Shown piece after piece: positions 1-6,712 of a stretch of 39,701 bases of DNA. Origin of the DNA: Oscillospiraceae bacterium (lineage in GTDB: Bacteria; Bacillota; Clostridia; Christensenellales; Aristaeellaceae); assembly GCA_031286995.1 (NCBI GenBank), contig JAITTS010000094.1:1-39701 (forward strand), in the 5' to 3' direction. The first letter of the stretch is position 1. Each line of letters starts with the position of its first letter. The position numbers were made by a program, and so were the translations under genes. The notes under the pieces were generated by a model. That model searched no databases and was not told where the DNA came from. It worked only from the letters and a program-made list of their open reading frames with translations.

Positions 1-492
1 ACGGTGCTGTACATCGACTACGCCAGGCCGCCCGGCGGCAGTCAGGGCACGGATGGACACATGGATCATGTGGGGCTGTACGTAGGGGCGCGGGGTATCA
101 GGACGCCGGAGGGCAAGGCAGGCGATGTGGTGCACGCCAGCCAAAGCCGGGGCGGGGTGTACCCCTCCACCCTGGCCAACGGCTGGACGCACGCCGCGCA
201 CCTGCTGGGCGTGGACTACGGCGGCATCACCCACGTGCCGGAGGACACAGCGCCGCCCGCAGCAGACCTGCAACCTGACCAATGCCGGGTGCGCGGCGAC
301 GCGGCGCGCCTGCGCAAGGCCCCGGCACTGGGCGCGGGCGTCGTCGCGCTCGTGCCGCCCGGTACGGTGCTGACCCTGCTGGATTACGGCGGGGACTGGA
401 CGCGGGTGCGCTATGATGTGCGCAGGGGGTTGTACCATGAGGGGTACATCCGGGACGACCTGCTGCAATTTACAACGGAGGAGGATGGCTGA
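1..492 (+). CDS. Phage endolysin, NlpC/P60-like with C-terminal SH3 domain (5' end missing)
   Basis: The frame is open to the left edge, so only the C-terminal part is seen; the GTG at 4 need not be the true start. The segment HVGLYVGA followed by VVHASQSRGGV resembles the catalytic-histidine region of NlpC/P60-type peptidoglycan hydrolases. The catalytic cysteine would lie upstream of the window. From about residue 95 onward there is an SH3-like wall-binding domain (AARLRKAPALGAGVVALVPP, then WTRVRYD and GYIRDDLL). In the family, such enzymes cut cell-wall peptide cross-links for host lysis. The next gene starts 2 nt after the stop, and the shared ribosome binding site GGAGGAGG lies inside this gene's end, so the two are likely translationally coupled. 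The exact hydrolase class is uncertain because the N-terminus is absent. Confidence 0.75.
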   Translation, partial: TVLYIDYARPPGGSQGTDGHMDHVGLYVGARGIRTPEGKAGDVVHASQSRGGVYPSTLANGWTHAAHLLGVDYGGITHVPEDTAPPAADLQPDQCRVRGDAARLRKAPALGAGVVALVPPGTVLTLLDYGGDWTRVRYDVRRGLYHEGYIRDDLLQFTTEEDG

Positions 493-494
493 TT

Positions 495-803
495 GTGGTT
501 GACGTGACAATCGCGGAGGCGTTTGCGGGGATCGCCGCGCTGGGGGGTGTGTTCGCGGCGGTGAACAGCTGGCGCACGGCCAAGAAAAACATCATTGAGG
601 ACAGCCCCATCATCATCCACATCCAGAGCGATGTACAGGAGCTGTTGCGGGTGCTGGCGCGCAACGAGCAGCGCTTGCAGGGCATCGCGGACGTGATCGA
701 CGGGATCAAGGAGCGGCTCATCATCGCGGAGCAATCGACCAAGTCCGCGCACCGCCGCCTGGACGCTCTGGAGGGCGCGCGGGGGGCGCGAAACGAAGGG
801 TAG
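495..803 (+). CDS. Small phage lysis-module protein, XhlA-like
   Basis: A 102-residue protein with a GTG start. The start is set by GGAGGAGG at about 477-484; the nearby ATG at 485 opens a frame that stops after three codons. Residues 6-25 are hydrophobic (AFAGIAALGGVFAAV) and look like one membrane segment. The rest is a charged, heptad-like helix (DVQELLRVLARNEQRLQGIA and on to about residue 90), probably a coiled coil. One membrane segment plus a coiled coil, between an endolysin and a holin, recalls the XhlA/hemolysin family of phage lysis proteins. In those the membrane segment is usually C-terminal, so this assignment is by context and shape rather than by a diagnostic motif. It likely sits in the cytoplasmic membrane and assists lysis. 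Confidence 0.6.
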   Translation: MVDVTIAEAFAGIAALGGVFAAVNSWRTAKKNIIEDSPIIIHIQSDVQELLRVLARNEQRLQGIADVIDGIKERLIIAEQSTKSAHRRLDALEGARGARNEG

Positions 804-817
804 AGGAGGAAATCAAG

Positions 818-1258
818 GTGAAAAAGGTGTTGGTTATTCTGGCCCTCGTGGTTATGCTGGTGATCTGTACGGGCGCGGCGGCGCGGGCCGAAGACGCGGC
901 TGCCGTGGGCGCGCCCATCGACCTGACGCAGCTGGCTGCGGCTGTCGTAACGGTGGTGGTGCTGGTGCTGCAAAGGTGGCTGATCCCGTGGCTGCACAGC
1001 AAGCTACGGGGCGAGAAGGCTGCCCTGTATGACGGCATTGTACGCACGCTGGTGTACGGGGCGGAGCAGATGTACAAGACCGGCGCGGTGCAGGATCGGT
1101 TGGCGTGGGTGGAGGAACAGCTGTGTACACGCGGGTTTGCAATTGACAAGGCATGCATTGAAGCGATTGTCACGGAACTGCGGATTAACCAGGGGAAGGG
1201 TGTGCAGGCGCCGGCGGTCCAACTCCATGCCCAGGCGGAAGCAGAGGCGGCAGGGTAG
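818..1258 (+). CDS. Phage holin, LL-H family
   Basis: A 146-residue protein with a GTG start behind a strong GAGGAGG at 803-810. Residues 1-24 form a signal-like hydrophobic stretch ending in AARA, and residues 36-58 form a second membrane segment (LAAAVVTVVVLVLQRWLIPW). The segment YDGIVRTLVYGAEQMYKTGA, followed by a region ending in IEAIVTELR, matches the pattern of the Lactobacillus phage LL-H holin superfamily (AEQ-Y-TG then a C-terminal helix). Holins form membrane lesions that let the endolysin reach the wall. It is the last gene of the lysis module; a 19-bp hairpin starts 14 nt after the stop. The C-terminal tail from about residue 125 is low-complexity (Ala, Glu, Gln). Confidence 0.8.
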   Translation: MKKVLVILALVVMLVICTGAAARAEDAAAVGAPIDLTQLAAAVVTVVVLVLQRWLIPWLHSKLRGEKAALYDGIVRTLVYGAEQMYKTGAVQDRLAWVEEQLCTRGFAIDKACIEAIVTELRINQGKGVQAPAVQLHAQAEAEAAG

Positions 1259-1271
1259 ACCAAAAAGGCGC

Positions 1272-1316
1272 TCGCGTTTTGTCTGCTCGCATAAGGGGCA
1301 AGCAGACAAAGCGCGA
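1272..1316 (+). other. 19-bp hairpin after the holin gene
   Basis: Arms 1272-1290 and 1298-1316 pair at 18 of 19 positions (one C-A mismatch and one G-U pair) around a 7-nt loop. It starts 14 nt after the holin stop. There is no U-run after it, so it is not a standard intrinsic terminator. It could protect the 3' end of the lysis mRNA or act together with the U-tailed hairpin at 1472-1493. Confidence 0.6.
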
Positions 1317-1327
1317 ATCCGTAGTGT

Positions 1328-1567
1328 TCAGGGACATATTGCCTTCTTTCTGCCTATCTTTTTTACAATTTTATGCACTGCGTCGGCCATCTCCGGCGAT
1401 ATAATTGCCGGGTGAGGATCCATTGGAGCAATGGCCTCACCGTGCCACATATTGTAGCCCTGGTACGTCTTGCGCGTTAGTACGCGCTTTTTTGTGTTTT
1501 TTGCGTCACGTATATAATGTAGTTTTTTTGGGAGGATAGCTGCTAGATCAGCCGCTCCAGATCGATG
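1328..1567 (-). pseudogene. Small coding-like reading frame without a normal start (phage-like, possibly broken)
   Basis: On the minus strand a frame stays open for 79 codons and ends in TGA at 1328-1330. Its translation looks like real protein, for example KKLHYIRDAKNTKKRVLTRK and then MWHGEAIAPMDPHPAIISPE. The only ATG with reasonable length is at 1450, giving 40 residues, but no clear ribosome binding site precedes it and the protein-like sequence continues upstream of it. The frame begins inside the end of the XRE regulator gene, shifted by -1 from it. It may be a 5'-truncated gene, a C-terminal part separated from the XRE gene by a frameshift, or a gene with a non-standard start. I do not recognise the family. 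It is richer in A/T and lysine than its neighbours. Confidence 0.45.
1472..1493 (+). terminator. Intrinsic terminator of the phage lysis module
   Basis: GCGCGT (1472-1477) and ACGCGC (1482-1487) form a perfect 6-bp stem with loop TAGT, followed directly by six T and, after GTG, six more. It is oriented to stop plus-strand transcription coming from the holin gene. It lies inside the opposing small reading frame, where the same bases read as codons. Confidence 0.65.
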
Positions 1568-1986
1568 CTAACTATGCGCGCCACATCCGCCAGGGCCTTG
1601 CGCGGGATTGGGCGCACACCAGCCTCCCAGGATGACACATACACCTGGGAGGCAACCGGATTGTACCCCAGCGCATCCCCAAGGGCCTGCTGCGTCATGC
1701 CCCTGGCCTCCCACGCCTTGCGCAGGGCCTCCCCGGCACATTGCCTCCAATAGGCACCGGCCAAGCGTTTTGCGTCGCTCGTCGTGGCGCGACGGAACGC
1801 GAAATCTGCCAGATCACGAGGGAGTATCTCGTACAGGCCCGTACTTACAATGCGATTACACAACGCAACCGCCTGGCGATCATCTCCAGCATCCAAGGGA
1901 GGAACGGCGGTCAATGCCTCCTCAGACAGGCCCTCCCCGAGGTTGGAGGCGGAGGCCAAGGCAAGCAAAAAATCACGCATATCCAT
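1543..1986 (-). CDS. XRE-type helix-turn-helix regulator (phage-like)
   Basis: A 147-residue protein. AGGAGG lies 6 nt upstream of the ATG. The N-terminal half (about 1-80) is not recognised. Residues about 87-145 form a helix-turn-helix of the lambda-repressor/XRE type: ALRKAWEARGMTQQALGDAL is helix 1 and 2, SSWEAGVRPIPRKAL fits the recognition helix and following turn, and the end SIDLERLI fits the usual last helix. In phages such proteins repress or time lytic genes. It faces the lysis module. A near-consensus promoter lies just upstream and an inverted repeat sits at the predicted transcription start, which is compatible with autoregulation. The natural-looking end argues that the stop is genuine, but a protein-like frame continues downstream at -1 (1328-1567). 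Confidence 0.75.
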   Translation of the reverse strand: MDMRDFLLALASASNLGEGLSEEALTAVPPLDAGDDRQAVALCNRIVSTGLYEILPRDLADFAFRRATTSDAKRLAGAYWRQCAGEALRKAWEARGMTQQALGDALGYNPVASQVYVSSWEAGVRPIPRKALADVARIVSIDLERLI

Positions 1987-2004
1987 AAAAATCCTCCTAT
2001 ACTT

Positions 2005-2025
2005 ACGCCCGGATTCTGCGGGCGT
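2005..2025 (-). promoter_or_regulatory. Inverted repeat at the start of the XRE gene transcript (candidate operator)
   Basis: ACGCCCG (2005-2011) and CGGGCGT (2019-2025) are perfect 7-bp inverted arms with a 7-nt spacer. The predicted transcription start falls at about 2025, so the repeat lies at the very 5' end of the message, just ahead of the ribosome binding site. It could be an operator bound by the XRE dimer or an mRNA hairpin. Confidence 0.5.
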
Positions 2026-2031
2026 GTCTAT

Positions 2032-2060
2032 ATCATACCATGCTCTTATGTATATGCCAA
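2032..2060 (-). promoter_or_regulatory. Promoter of the XRE regulator gene
   Basis: Read on the minus strand: -35 TTGGCA (2055-2060), 17-nt spacer, -10 TATGAT (2032-2037). Both are one mismatch from the housekeeping sigma-factor consensus. The XRE gene starts about 40 nt downstream of the predicted start point. Confidence 0.7.
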
Positions 2061-2254
2061 TAGAATTTCGGCTTTTTGATTAAAAGATAATCGCAAACGC
2101 TTGGGATTTTTGGAATGATAGGTTTCGTCACGTGCAGGGGAGGGAGAGAATGAAACGTTATATTAAGGATGCCGAATAAAAAGGCACCCGAATGCTGCGT
2201 CATTAAGAAAAATAAAACGGGGAGGTTCGGATATCAGCGCGGTTGCTCCACCAC
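2061..2254. other. AT-rich stretch without a convincing gene
   Basis: This stretch is clearly more AT-rich than the rest of the window. It holds a ribosome-binding-site-like AGGGGAGGG and a 9-codon frame (ATG at 2151, ending TAA at 2178). It then runs into the strong terminator at 2255-2292. A short plus-strand transcript, coding or not, is possible, but I see no good promoter for it. Confidence 0.3.
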
Positions 2255-2292
2255 AATTTGTCTGAAAACGACAGTTTTCAGACAAATTTTTT
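2255..2292 (+). terminator. Strong intrinsic terminator with no clear upstream gene
   Basis: Arms 2255-2269 and 2274-2288 are a perfect 15-bp inverted repeat with loop GACA, followed by TTTT. It is oriented for the plus strand. The nearest convincing plus-strand gene is the phage holin, more than 900 nt upstream and with its own terminator, so this one either ends an unrecognised small transcript or insulates the prophage edge. Confidence 0.85.
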
Positions 2293-2605
2293 ATATTGAA
2301 CGTTTTTCTGGTTGCAAAACACATTTCAGGAAAGAAAAAGAGATTCTCCCTCTCTCATCACTCGTTTCTCTTGGTTTTTGGGCCGCAAGTACATAAGGAT
2401 GCCCGGGACCGCTGAACCTTCGCCCATAGTCAGTTGAATCGCCTTGCAGAAAAGCGGGGATTGTTGGCGGTGTGAGCGCGTGCGTTTTATACGAGAGCGC
2501 GGCGCCGCTGATGGCGCGCAATCGATGTAACAGAACCGCCCGAGGAGCCTTGGGATTCATCGTAACAAGCGGTATGCCTTGCGACCGGCCCGCAGGGCCT
2601 GCGCG
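2293..2605. other. Intergenic stretch, no gene seen
   Basis: A minus-strand frame of 89 codons exists at 2291-2560, but it overlaps the terminator, has no ribosome binding site and its translation looks unlike a protein. No tRNA-like T-loop, repeat or further terminator was found. The region may include the prophage/host border. Confidence 0.4.
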
Positions 2606-3181
2606 CTATCCTTCCGCGCCCGTGCGCACCTCGCCCGTATCAATGGATGTGATGATGCCGCCGATGATGGGGCGCATGGCATCCAAGTTTTGCTGGGGCA
2701 CGCTGATGGTGAGCACAGAGACCTCTTGCTGGGCTAAAAAGAAGACCACGTATTGCACCATGGGGGTGTCGCCCTCTTCCTCTATATAGGCGAAGGCCAG
2801 CATGGCGCTTGGCAGCGCCGGATCGGCCTGAAAACCCAGCGGCGCAAAGCCCGCTATGGCGGAAAAGGGCGCGGCCATCTGTTCCTGCGTCAAGTTTTCC
2901 AAGTAGGCGCGGGCATCCGCCTGCGGTTCCCCGCAGGCCAGCACGAGGGACGTGGCCCCATCCGGGGCCATGAACATGGCCTCATCCTCGCCGGGCTGTA
3001 CGGCCCCGTCATCCTCTTCATCGTCCTCGCCGAAGAGGGTGACCCAGTCACCCGGCACGGCCACCGTGTAGCCGGATTGACCGGTGTAGAGCCGCATCTG
3101 CGCGCCAGCCGCTAGGGCATGTGGGTGCAGAGAGACCCAGACCAGGGCGCACAGCAGCATCGCCATTTTACGCAAGCGCAT
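2606..3181 (-). CDS. Small secreted protein of unknown function
   Basis: A 191-residue protein. I chose the ATG at 3181 because GAGGAGG lies directly upstream; the in-frame ATG at 3253 falls inside the predicted -35 box and cannot be used. Residues 1-24 are a clear signal peptide (MRLRKMAMLLCALVW, cut near HALAAGA). The mature part starts with YTGQSGYTVAVPGDW, has an acidic stretch (GEDDEEDD), and ends with a region predicted as alternating strand and helix (VVFFLAQQEVSVLTISVP, then MRPIIGGIITSID). This overall pattern recalls the small PsbP/DUF1795-like fold of secreted proteins, but no diagnostic motif supports it. It has no lipobox cysteine. It lies downstream of ychF on the same strand and has its own promoter. 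Confidence 0.7.
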   Translation of the reverse strand: MRLRKMAMLLCALVWVSLHPHALAAGAQMRLYTGQSGYTVAVPGDWVTLFGEDDEEDDGAVQPGEDEAMFMAPDGATSLVLACGEPQADARAYLENLTQEQMAAPFSAIAGFAPLGFQADPALPSAMLAFAYIEEEGDTPMVQYVVFFLAQQEVSVLTISVPQQNLDAMRPIIGGIITSIDTGEVRTGAEG

Positions 3182-3225
3182 TCCTCCTCTGCCTGCCGCC
3201 GCGCACACGCAAAAGCGGCGACCCC

Positions 3226-3253
3226 AATATATAGACGCCGCAATCTGGTGCAA
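3226..3253 (-). promoter_or_regulatory. Promoter of the small secreted protein gene
   Basis: Minus strand: -35 TTGCAC (3248-3253), 16-nt spacer, -10 TATATT (3226-3231). It is placed about 40 nt upstream of the chosen start codon and supports the shorter start. Confidence 0.5.
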
Positions 3254-3285
3254 GCGGCGCCGGAGAGGGCTGCGGGCTCTGCCCG

Positions 3286-4383
3286 CTACACATTAAAACG
3301 GAACAAAACGATGTCCCCATCCTTCATCACGTAATCCTTGCCCTCGGATCGTACCAGTCCCTTGTCCTTGCAGGCGGCCATGCTGCCCAGGGCCGCGAGG
3401 GTTTCGTAGGATACAACTTCCGCGCGGATAAAGCCGCGCTCAAAATCCGTGTGTATCTTGCCCGCGGCCTGGGGCGCGCGGGTGCCGCGGGTGATTGTCC
3501 AGGCCCGGCACTCATCCGCCCCTGCGGTGAGAAAGCTGATCAGCCCCAGCAGTTCGTAGCAGGCTGCCACCAGCTTATCCAGGCCGGATTGACCGATGCC
3601 CAGCTCCAGCAAAAACTGGCGCTTTTCATCGGGGGGCAAGCCTGCTATCTCTTGCTCTATCTGGGCGCAGACGGCCAGGGCTTGCGCGCCTTCTGTTTGC
3701 GCCAAACGGGTCACCGCAGCCACGTAGGGCAGGTCTTCCGCGGCGGCCTCAATGCCGCTCTCCGCAATGTTGGCCACGTAGATGACCGGCTTAGCGGAAA
3801 GCAGAAACCAGTCGCGCACGATTTCGGCCTGATCCTGGCCCAGGGGGCAGGTGCGCGCGGGCTGCAGCTGATCCAGGTGCGCAAGCAGCAGCCCGGCGGT
3901 ATCCGCCTCCACGGCGTATTTCTTGTCGCCGCCCTTCATCATCTTTTGGGCGCGATCCTGCCGCCGGGCCACGGTCTCCCGATCCGCGGCGATCAGCTCA
4001 ATCTGTATGGTCTCAATATCCCGCACCGGGTCAACGCTGCCATCCACGTGGATGATGTTCTCATCCTCAAAGCAGCGCACCACGTGCACAATGGCATCCA
4101 CCTCGCGGATGTGGGCGAGAAACTTGTTGCCAAGGCCTTCCCCCCGGCTGGCGCCCTTGACCAGCCCGGCAATATCCACAAACTCGATGATGGCGAGGGT
4201 CTTTTTTTTAGGGCTGTACAGCGCGGCCAGATGATCCAGCCTGGGGTCGGGCACGGGCACAACGCCTGTATTGGGCTCAATGGTGCAAAAAGGGTAATTG
4301 GCGGCCTCTGCCCCGGCCTGGGTGATGGCGTTAAACAGGGTGCTCTTGCCCACATTGGGCAGGCCCACGACGCCCAGTTTCAT
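3286..4383 (-). CDS. ychF: Redox-regulated/ribosome-associated ATPase YchF (Obg-like)
   Basis: A 365-residue member of the Obg/YchF family. These bind ribosomes and hydrolyse ATP rather than GTP, with roles in translation and stress. P-loop GLPNVGKST is at residues 7-15; switch region and G3 are seen in [20 protein letters not shown]; the G4 position reads NIAE rather than NKxD, as expected for YchF, which explains its relaxed nucleotide specificity. A coiled-coil insertion lies in the middle ([20 protein letters not shown]) and a C-terminal TGS-like domain ends in [10 protein letters not shown]. Length is normal. I start at 4383 (MKLGVVGL): the ATG two codons upstream (4389) is only 1 nt from AAGGAG, while the second has the usual spacing. 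It is divergent from oppB. A GCGGGC/GCCCGC hairpin (3272-3286) overlaps the stop but lacks a U-run. Confidence 0.97.
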   Translation of the reverse strand: MKLGVVGLPNVGKSTLFNAITQAGAEAANYPFCTIEPNTGVVPVPDPRLDHLAALYSPKKKTLAIIEFVDIAGLVKGASRGEGLGNKFLAHIREVDAIVHVVRCFEDENIIHVDGSVDPVRDIETIQIELIAADRETVARRQDRAQKMMKGGDKKYAVEADTAGLLLAHLDQLQPARTCPLGQDQAEIVRDWFLLSAKPVIYVANIAESGIEAAAEDLPYVAAVTRLAQTEGAQALAVCAQIEQEIAGLPPDEKRQFLLELGIGQSGLDKLVAACYELLGLISFLTAGADECRAWTITRGTRAPQAAGKIHTDFERGFIRAEVVSYETLAALGSMAACKDKGLVRSEGKDYVMKDGDIVLFRFNV

Positions 4384-4424
4384 ACGCATGCTCCTTTTCC
4401 GGCAATGACCGGCGTAGTGTGTTC

Positions 4425-4453
4425 ATTATACCCGTGCGCCGGGACAAACGCAA
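4425..4453 (-). promoter_or_regulatory. Promoter of ychF
   Basis: Minus strand: perfect -10 TATAAT (4425-4430), 17-nt spacer, weak -35 TTGCGT (4448-4453). The start codon follows about 35 nt downstream. Confidence 0.6.
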
Positions 4454-4513
4454 GCCGCCTAGTATATTTTGCATATTTATAAAACAAATCTTGCATTTTG
4501 TGGGTTTGTGCCA

Positions 4514-4542
4514 TTGCAAAACAAGGCGAGAAGCTGTACAAT
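4514..4542 (+). promoter_or_regulatory. Promoter of the opp operon
   Basis: -35 TTGCAA (4514-4519), 17-nt spacer, -10 TACAAT (4537-4542). It starts a leader of about 37 nt before oppB. No CodY-like palindrome was recognised nearby. Confidence 0.7.
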
Positions 4543-4586
4543 AATCACCATATCCACCCGCGCCGCCGGGCAGAAAGGGGAACCCA

Positions 4587-5504
4587 ATGCGCGCATACAT
4601 CCTCAAACGCTTGCTGATGATGCTGGTGACGCTGCTGCTGGTGACACTGCTCACCTTTACGCTGATGCACGTGGTGCCGGGCGGCCCCTTTACGCGGGAT
4701 AAACAGTTGCCGCCATCCGTGCTGGAGGCGCTGGAGAAAAAGTATCACTTGGATGATCCCCTGCCCAAGCAATTTTTAGATTATTTATCCGGCCTGCTGC
4801 GCTTTGACCTGGGGCCGAGCTTTAAGTACACCGGCAAGACGGTAAACGATTTTATTGAGAGCGGGTTTCCCTATTCGGGCAAGCTGGGGCTGCTGACGCT
4901 GGTTTTTGTGCTGCTGGCCAGCATCCCCATGGGCATTTTGGCGGCACTGAAGAATGGGCGTTGGCAGGATATGCTGCTGATGGGCTTGGCCACGCTGGGG
5001 GTGACGATCCCCAGTTTTGTAATCGCCACAGGGCTGCTCTACGTGGCGGCCTTTCGCCTGGGCTGGGTGCCCACCTTTGGGGTGGAGAAGTGGCAGGGTT
5101 ACATACTGCCTGTGCTGGCGCTGGGCGGCTATTCCATCAGTTTTTTGGCGCGGCTGATGCGCTCAAGCCTGCTGGAGGTGATGGGGCAGGATTACATTCG
5201 CACTGCCCGGGCCAAGGGCCTGACCGAGACGCGGGTGATCGTGCGCCACGCCCTGCGCAACGCGCTCATCCCGGTGGTGACGGTGCTGGGGCCTACGGTG
5301 GCCGGCCTTTTGACGGGCAGCTTTGTGATCGAGAAGATATTCGCCATCCCCGGTATGGGCGCGCACTTTGTGAACAGCGTCACCCAGCGGGATTACACCA
5401 CCATCATGGGCATGACGGTGTTCTACGCGGCCTTCCTCATCAGCATGGTGTTCTTGGTGGATCTGTTCTATTGCCTGATAGACCCCAGGATACAGTACAA
5501 ATAG
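4587..5504 (+). CDS. oppB: Oligopeptide ABC transporter permease OppB
   Basis: A 305-residue inner-membrane permease of the dipeptide/oligopeptide importer family. It starts at ATG behind AAAGGGG. The N-terminus MRAYILKRLLMMLVTLLLVT is the typical first membrane segment of OppB/DppB, followed by the conserved external region (MHVVPGGPF, then KKYHLDDPLPKQFLDYLSGL). The coupling motif to the ATPases is visible near residues 205-225 (DYIRTARAKGLTETRVIVRH followed by ALRNALIPVVT). Length is normal. It is the first gene of the operon; oppC starts 34 nt downstream with its own AGG-rich ribosome binding site. Together with OppC it would form the channel for peptides delivered by OppA. Confidence 0.95.
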   Translation: MRAYILKRLLMMLVTLLLVTLLTFTLMHVVPGGPFTRDKQLPPSVLEALEKKYHLDDPLPKQFLDYLSGLLRFDLGPSFKYTGKTVNDFIESGFPYSGKLGLLTLVFVLLASIPMGILAALKNGRWQDMLLMGLATLGVTIPSFVIATGLLYVAAFRLGWVPTFGVEKWQGYILPVLALGGYSISFLARLMRSSLLEVMGQDYIRTARAKGLTETRVIVRHALRNALIPVVTVLGPTVAGLLTGSFVIEKIFAIPGMGAHFVNSVTQRDYTTIMGMTVFYAAFLISMVFLVDLFYCLIDPRIQYK

Positions 5505-5537
5505 CAATTCTTTTGCCGGGAAAGGGGGAGGAAGGGC

Positions 5538-6698
5538 ATGAGCCAGCCATGGGCGCGGGCCGCCGCCGCCGGCGCGGATAGGGAACGCATCGCCGCCACG
5601 CCGCACAGCTTTGGCGTGGATGTGTGGTTGCGCTTCGCCAAAAAGCCCACGGCCCTTGCGGGGCTGATCGCGGTGTTGCTGCTGCTGGCGTGCGCGCTGA
5701 TTGGGCCTTCGCTTTCCCCTTACAGCTACGATAAGCAGACCCTCAGCCTGGCGGGCGTTCCGCCCGTCTTCACGGCGGTGGTAGCTCCCGAGGCGGGGCG
5801 CTATTTCTACATTACCCCCAACCAAAAGATCATTGAGGTGGATGACCAAGGCCGTCTGCTGCGCCAGTTGCCCATGGCGCAGGATCTGTTTATGGAAAAG
5901 CGCGTCTCCTACCGCTGCGGGCCGCAGGATGAGGGGCTGGTGTACCTGGATTACAGCGCGGCCAAGCCCGCGCTGCTGGATGAGGCGGGCAACCCGCTGG
6001 CAGCCACGCGCGTGCTGTGGAATCGCACTTACCTGCTGGGCACGGATCACCTGGGGCGGGATATTTTAACCCGTCTGATGTACGGGGCGCAGATTTCGCT
6101 GATGGTGGCTTTTATTGCCGCGGCGGTCAACATGGTGATCGGTACGCTCTATGGCGGCATCGCCGGGTATCTTGGGGGCCGGGTGGATGCGATCATGATG
6201 CGCGTGGTGGATATCATCAGCACCATTCCCCTGACGCTCTATGTCATCCTCATCAAGGTGTGTCTGGCCGGTGGCCTGGTGGGCATCATTGTGGCGCTAT
6301 CCAGCGTCTATTGGGTGGATATGGCCCGGGTGGTGCGCGGCCAGGTGCTGAGTTTGAAGCAGCAAGAGTTTGTGCTGGCGGCGCGCACCATCGGCTCCGG
6401 CACGCGCCGCATCCTGCTCACCCACCTCATCCCCAACGCAATGGGCTCCATCCTGGTCACGGCCACCATGCTCATCCCCAGCGCTATCTTCATGGAGGCG
6501 TTTATGAGCTTTATCGGCATCGGCATCGCGCCGCCCATGGCCAGCCTGGGCACCATGTGCAACGACGCTACCGAAGCGCTGCGATCCAGCCCCTACCAGC
6601 TTTTCTTGCCCGCGCTGATCATCTGCCTGATCATGTTCGCCTTCAACTTTGTGGGGGACGGCCTGCGCGACAGCCTCGACCCTCAATTGAAACGTTAG
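5538..6698 (+). CDS. oppC: Oligopeptide ABC transporter permease OppC, with enlarged external loop
   Basis: The second permease of the peptide importer, 386 residues, about 80 more than the usual 300. Membrane segment 1 is at about 40-60. The family signature GTDHLGRDIL is at 168-177 and normally follows soon after segment 1. Here about 105 residues (60-165) lie between, with a beta-rich, soluble-looking sequence (GRYFYITPNQKIIEVDDQGR). This loop would be outside the cell, next to OppA. The remaining segments and the coupling motif (EFVLAARTIGSGTRRILLTH) are normal. Some Firmicute OppC proteins carry such a loop; its role is not known to me. It starts at ATG behind GGGGAGG. oppD begins 14 nt after its stop. 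Confidence 0.93.
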   Translation: MSQPWARAAAAGADRERIAATPHSFGVDVWLRFAKKPTALAGLIAVLLLLACALIGPSLSPYSYDKQTLSLAGVPPVFTAVVAPEAGRYFYITPNQKIIEVDDQGRLLRQLPMAQDLFMEKRVSYRCGPQDEGLVYLDYSAAKPALLDEAGNPLAATRVLWNRTYLLGTDHLGRDILTRLMYGAQISLMVAFIAAAVNMVIGTLYGGIAGYLGGRVDAIMMRVVDIISTIPLTLYVILIKVCLAGGLVGIIVALSSVYWVDMARVVRGQVLSLKQQEFVLAARTIGSGTRRILLTHLIPNAMGSILVTATMLIPSAIFMEAFMSFIGIGIAPPMASLGTMCNDATEALRSSPYQLFLPALIICLIMFAFNFVGDGLRDSLDPQLKR

Positions 6699-6712
6699 AG
6701 ATAGGAGCGCCC

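Larger units (their letters stand above)
1..1986. mobile_element. Right end of a prophage (lysis module plus regulator)
   Basis: An endolysin-like end, an XhlA-like small protein and an LL-H-type holin follow one another on the plus strand. An opposing XRE-type regulator and a small orphan reading frame come next. This content and order are typical of the late/lysis end of a tailed-phage genome integrated in a Gram-positive host. The left part lies outside the window. Past about 2.1 kb the genes look like host genes. No integrase, attachment-site duplication or flanking tRNA could be seen, so the exact border is not determined and the end given here is only the last phage-like gene. Confidence 0.65.

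Noticed and set aside
1491-1518. TATAAT at 1513-1518 with a -35-like TTTGTG, followed by GGGAGG at about 1530
   Set aside because: The spacing and -35 are poor, no start codon follows the GGGAGG in a useful frame, and the sequence is codons of the opposing frame.
2151-2180. Nine-codon plus-strand frame with AGGGGAGGG before it
   Set aside because: Too short to support by sequence alone; kept only as a possibility linked to the orphan terminator.
2395-2605. Possible tRNA or attachment site next to the prophage
   Set aside because: No T-loop, acceptor stem or CCA-like end could be found; direct repeats cannot be tested because the other prophage end is outside the window.
3272-3286. GCGGGC/GCCCGC hairpin at the ychF stop as a terminator
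   Set aside because: No U-run follows on the minus strand, so intrinsic termination is not supported.
3451-4482. Plus-strand open frame of 343 codons opposite ychF
   Set aside because: It is antisense to a certain ychF and rich in His, Gly and Gln as expected of a shadow.
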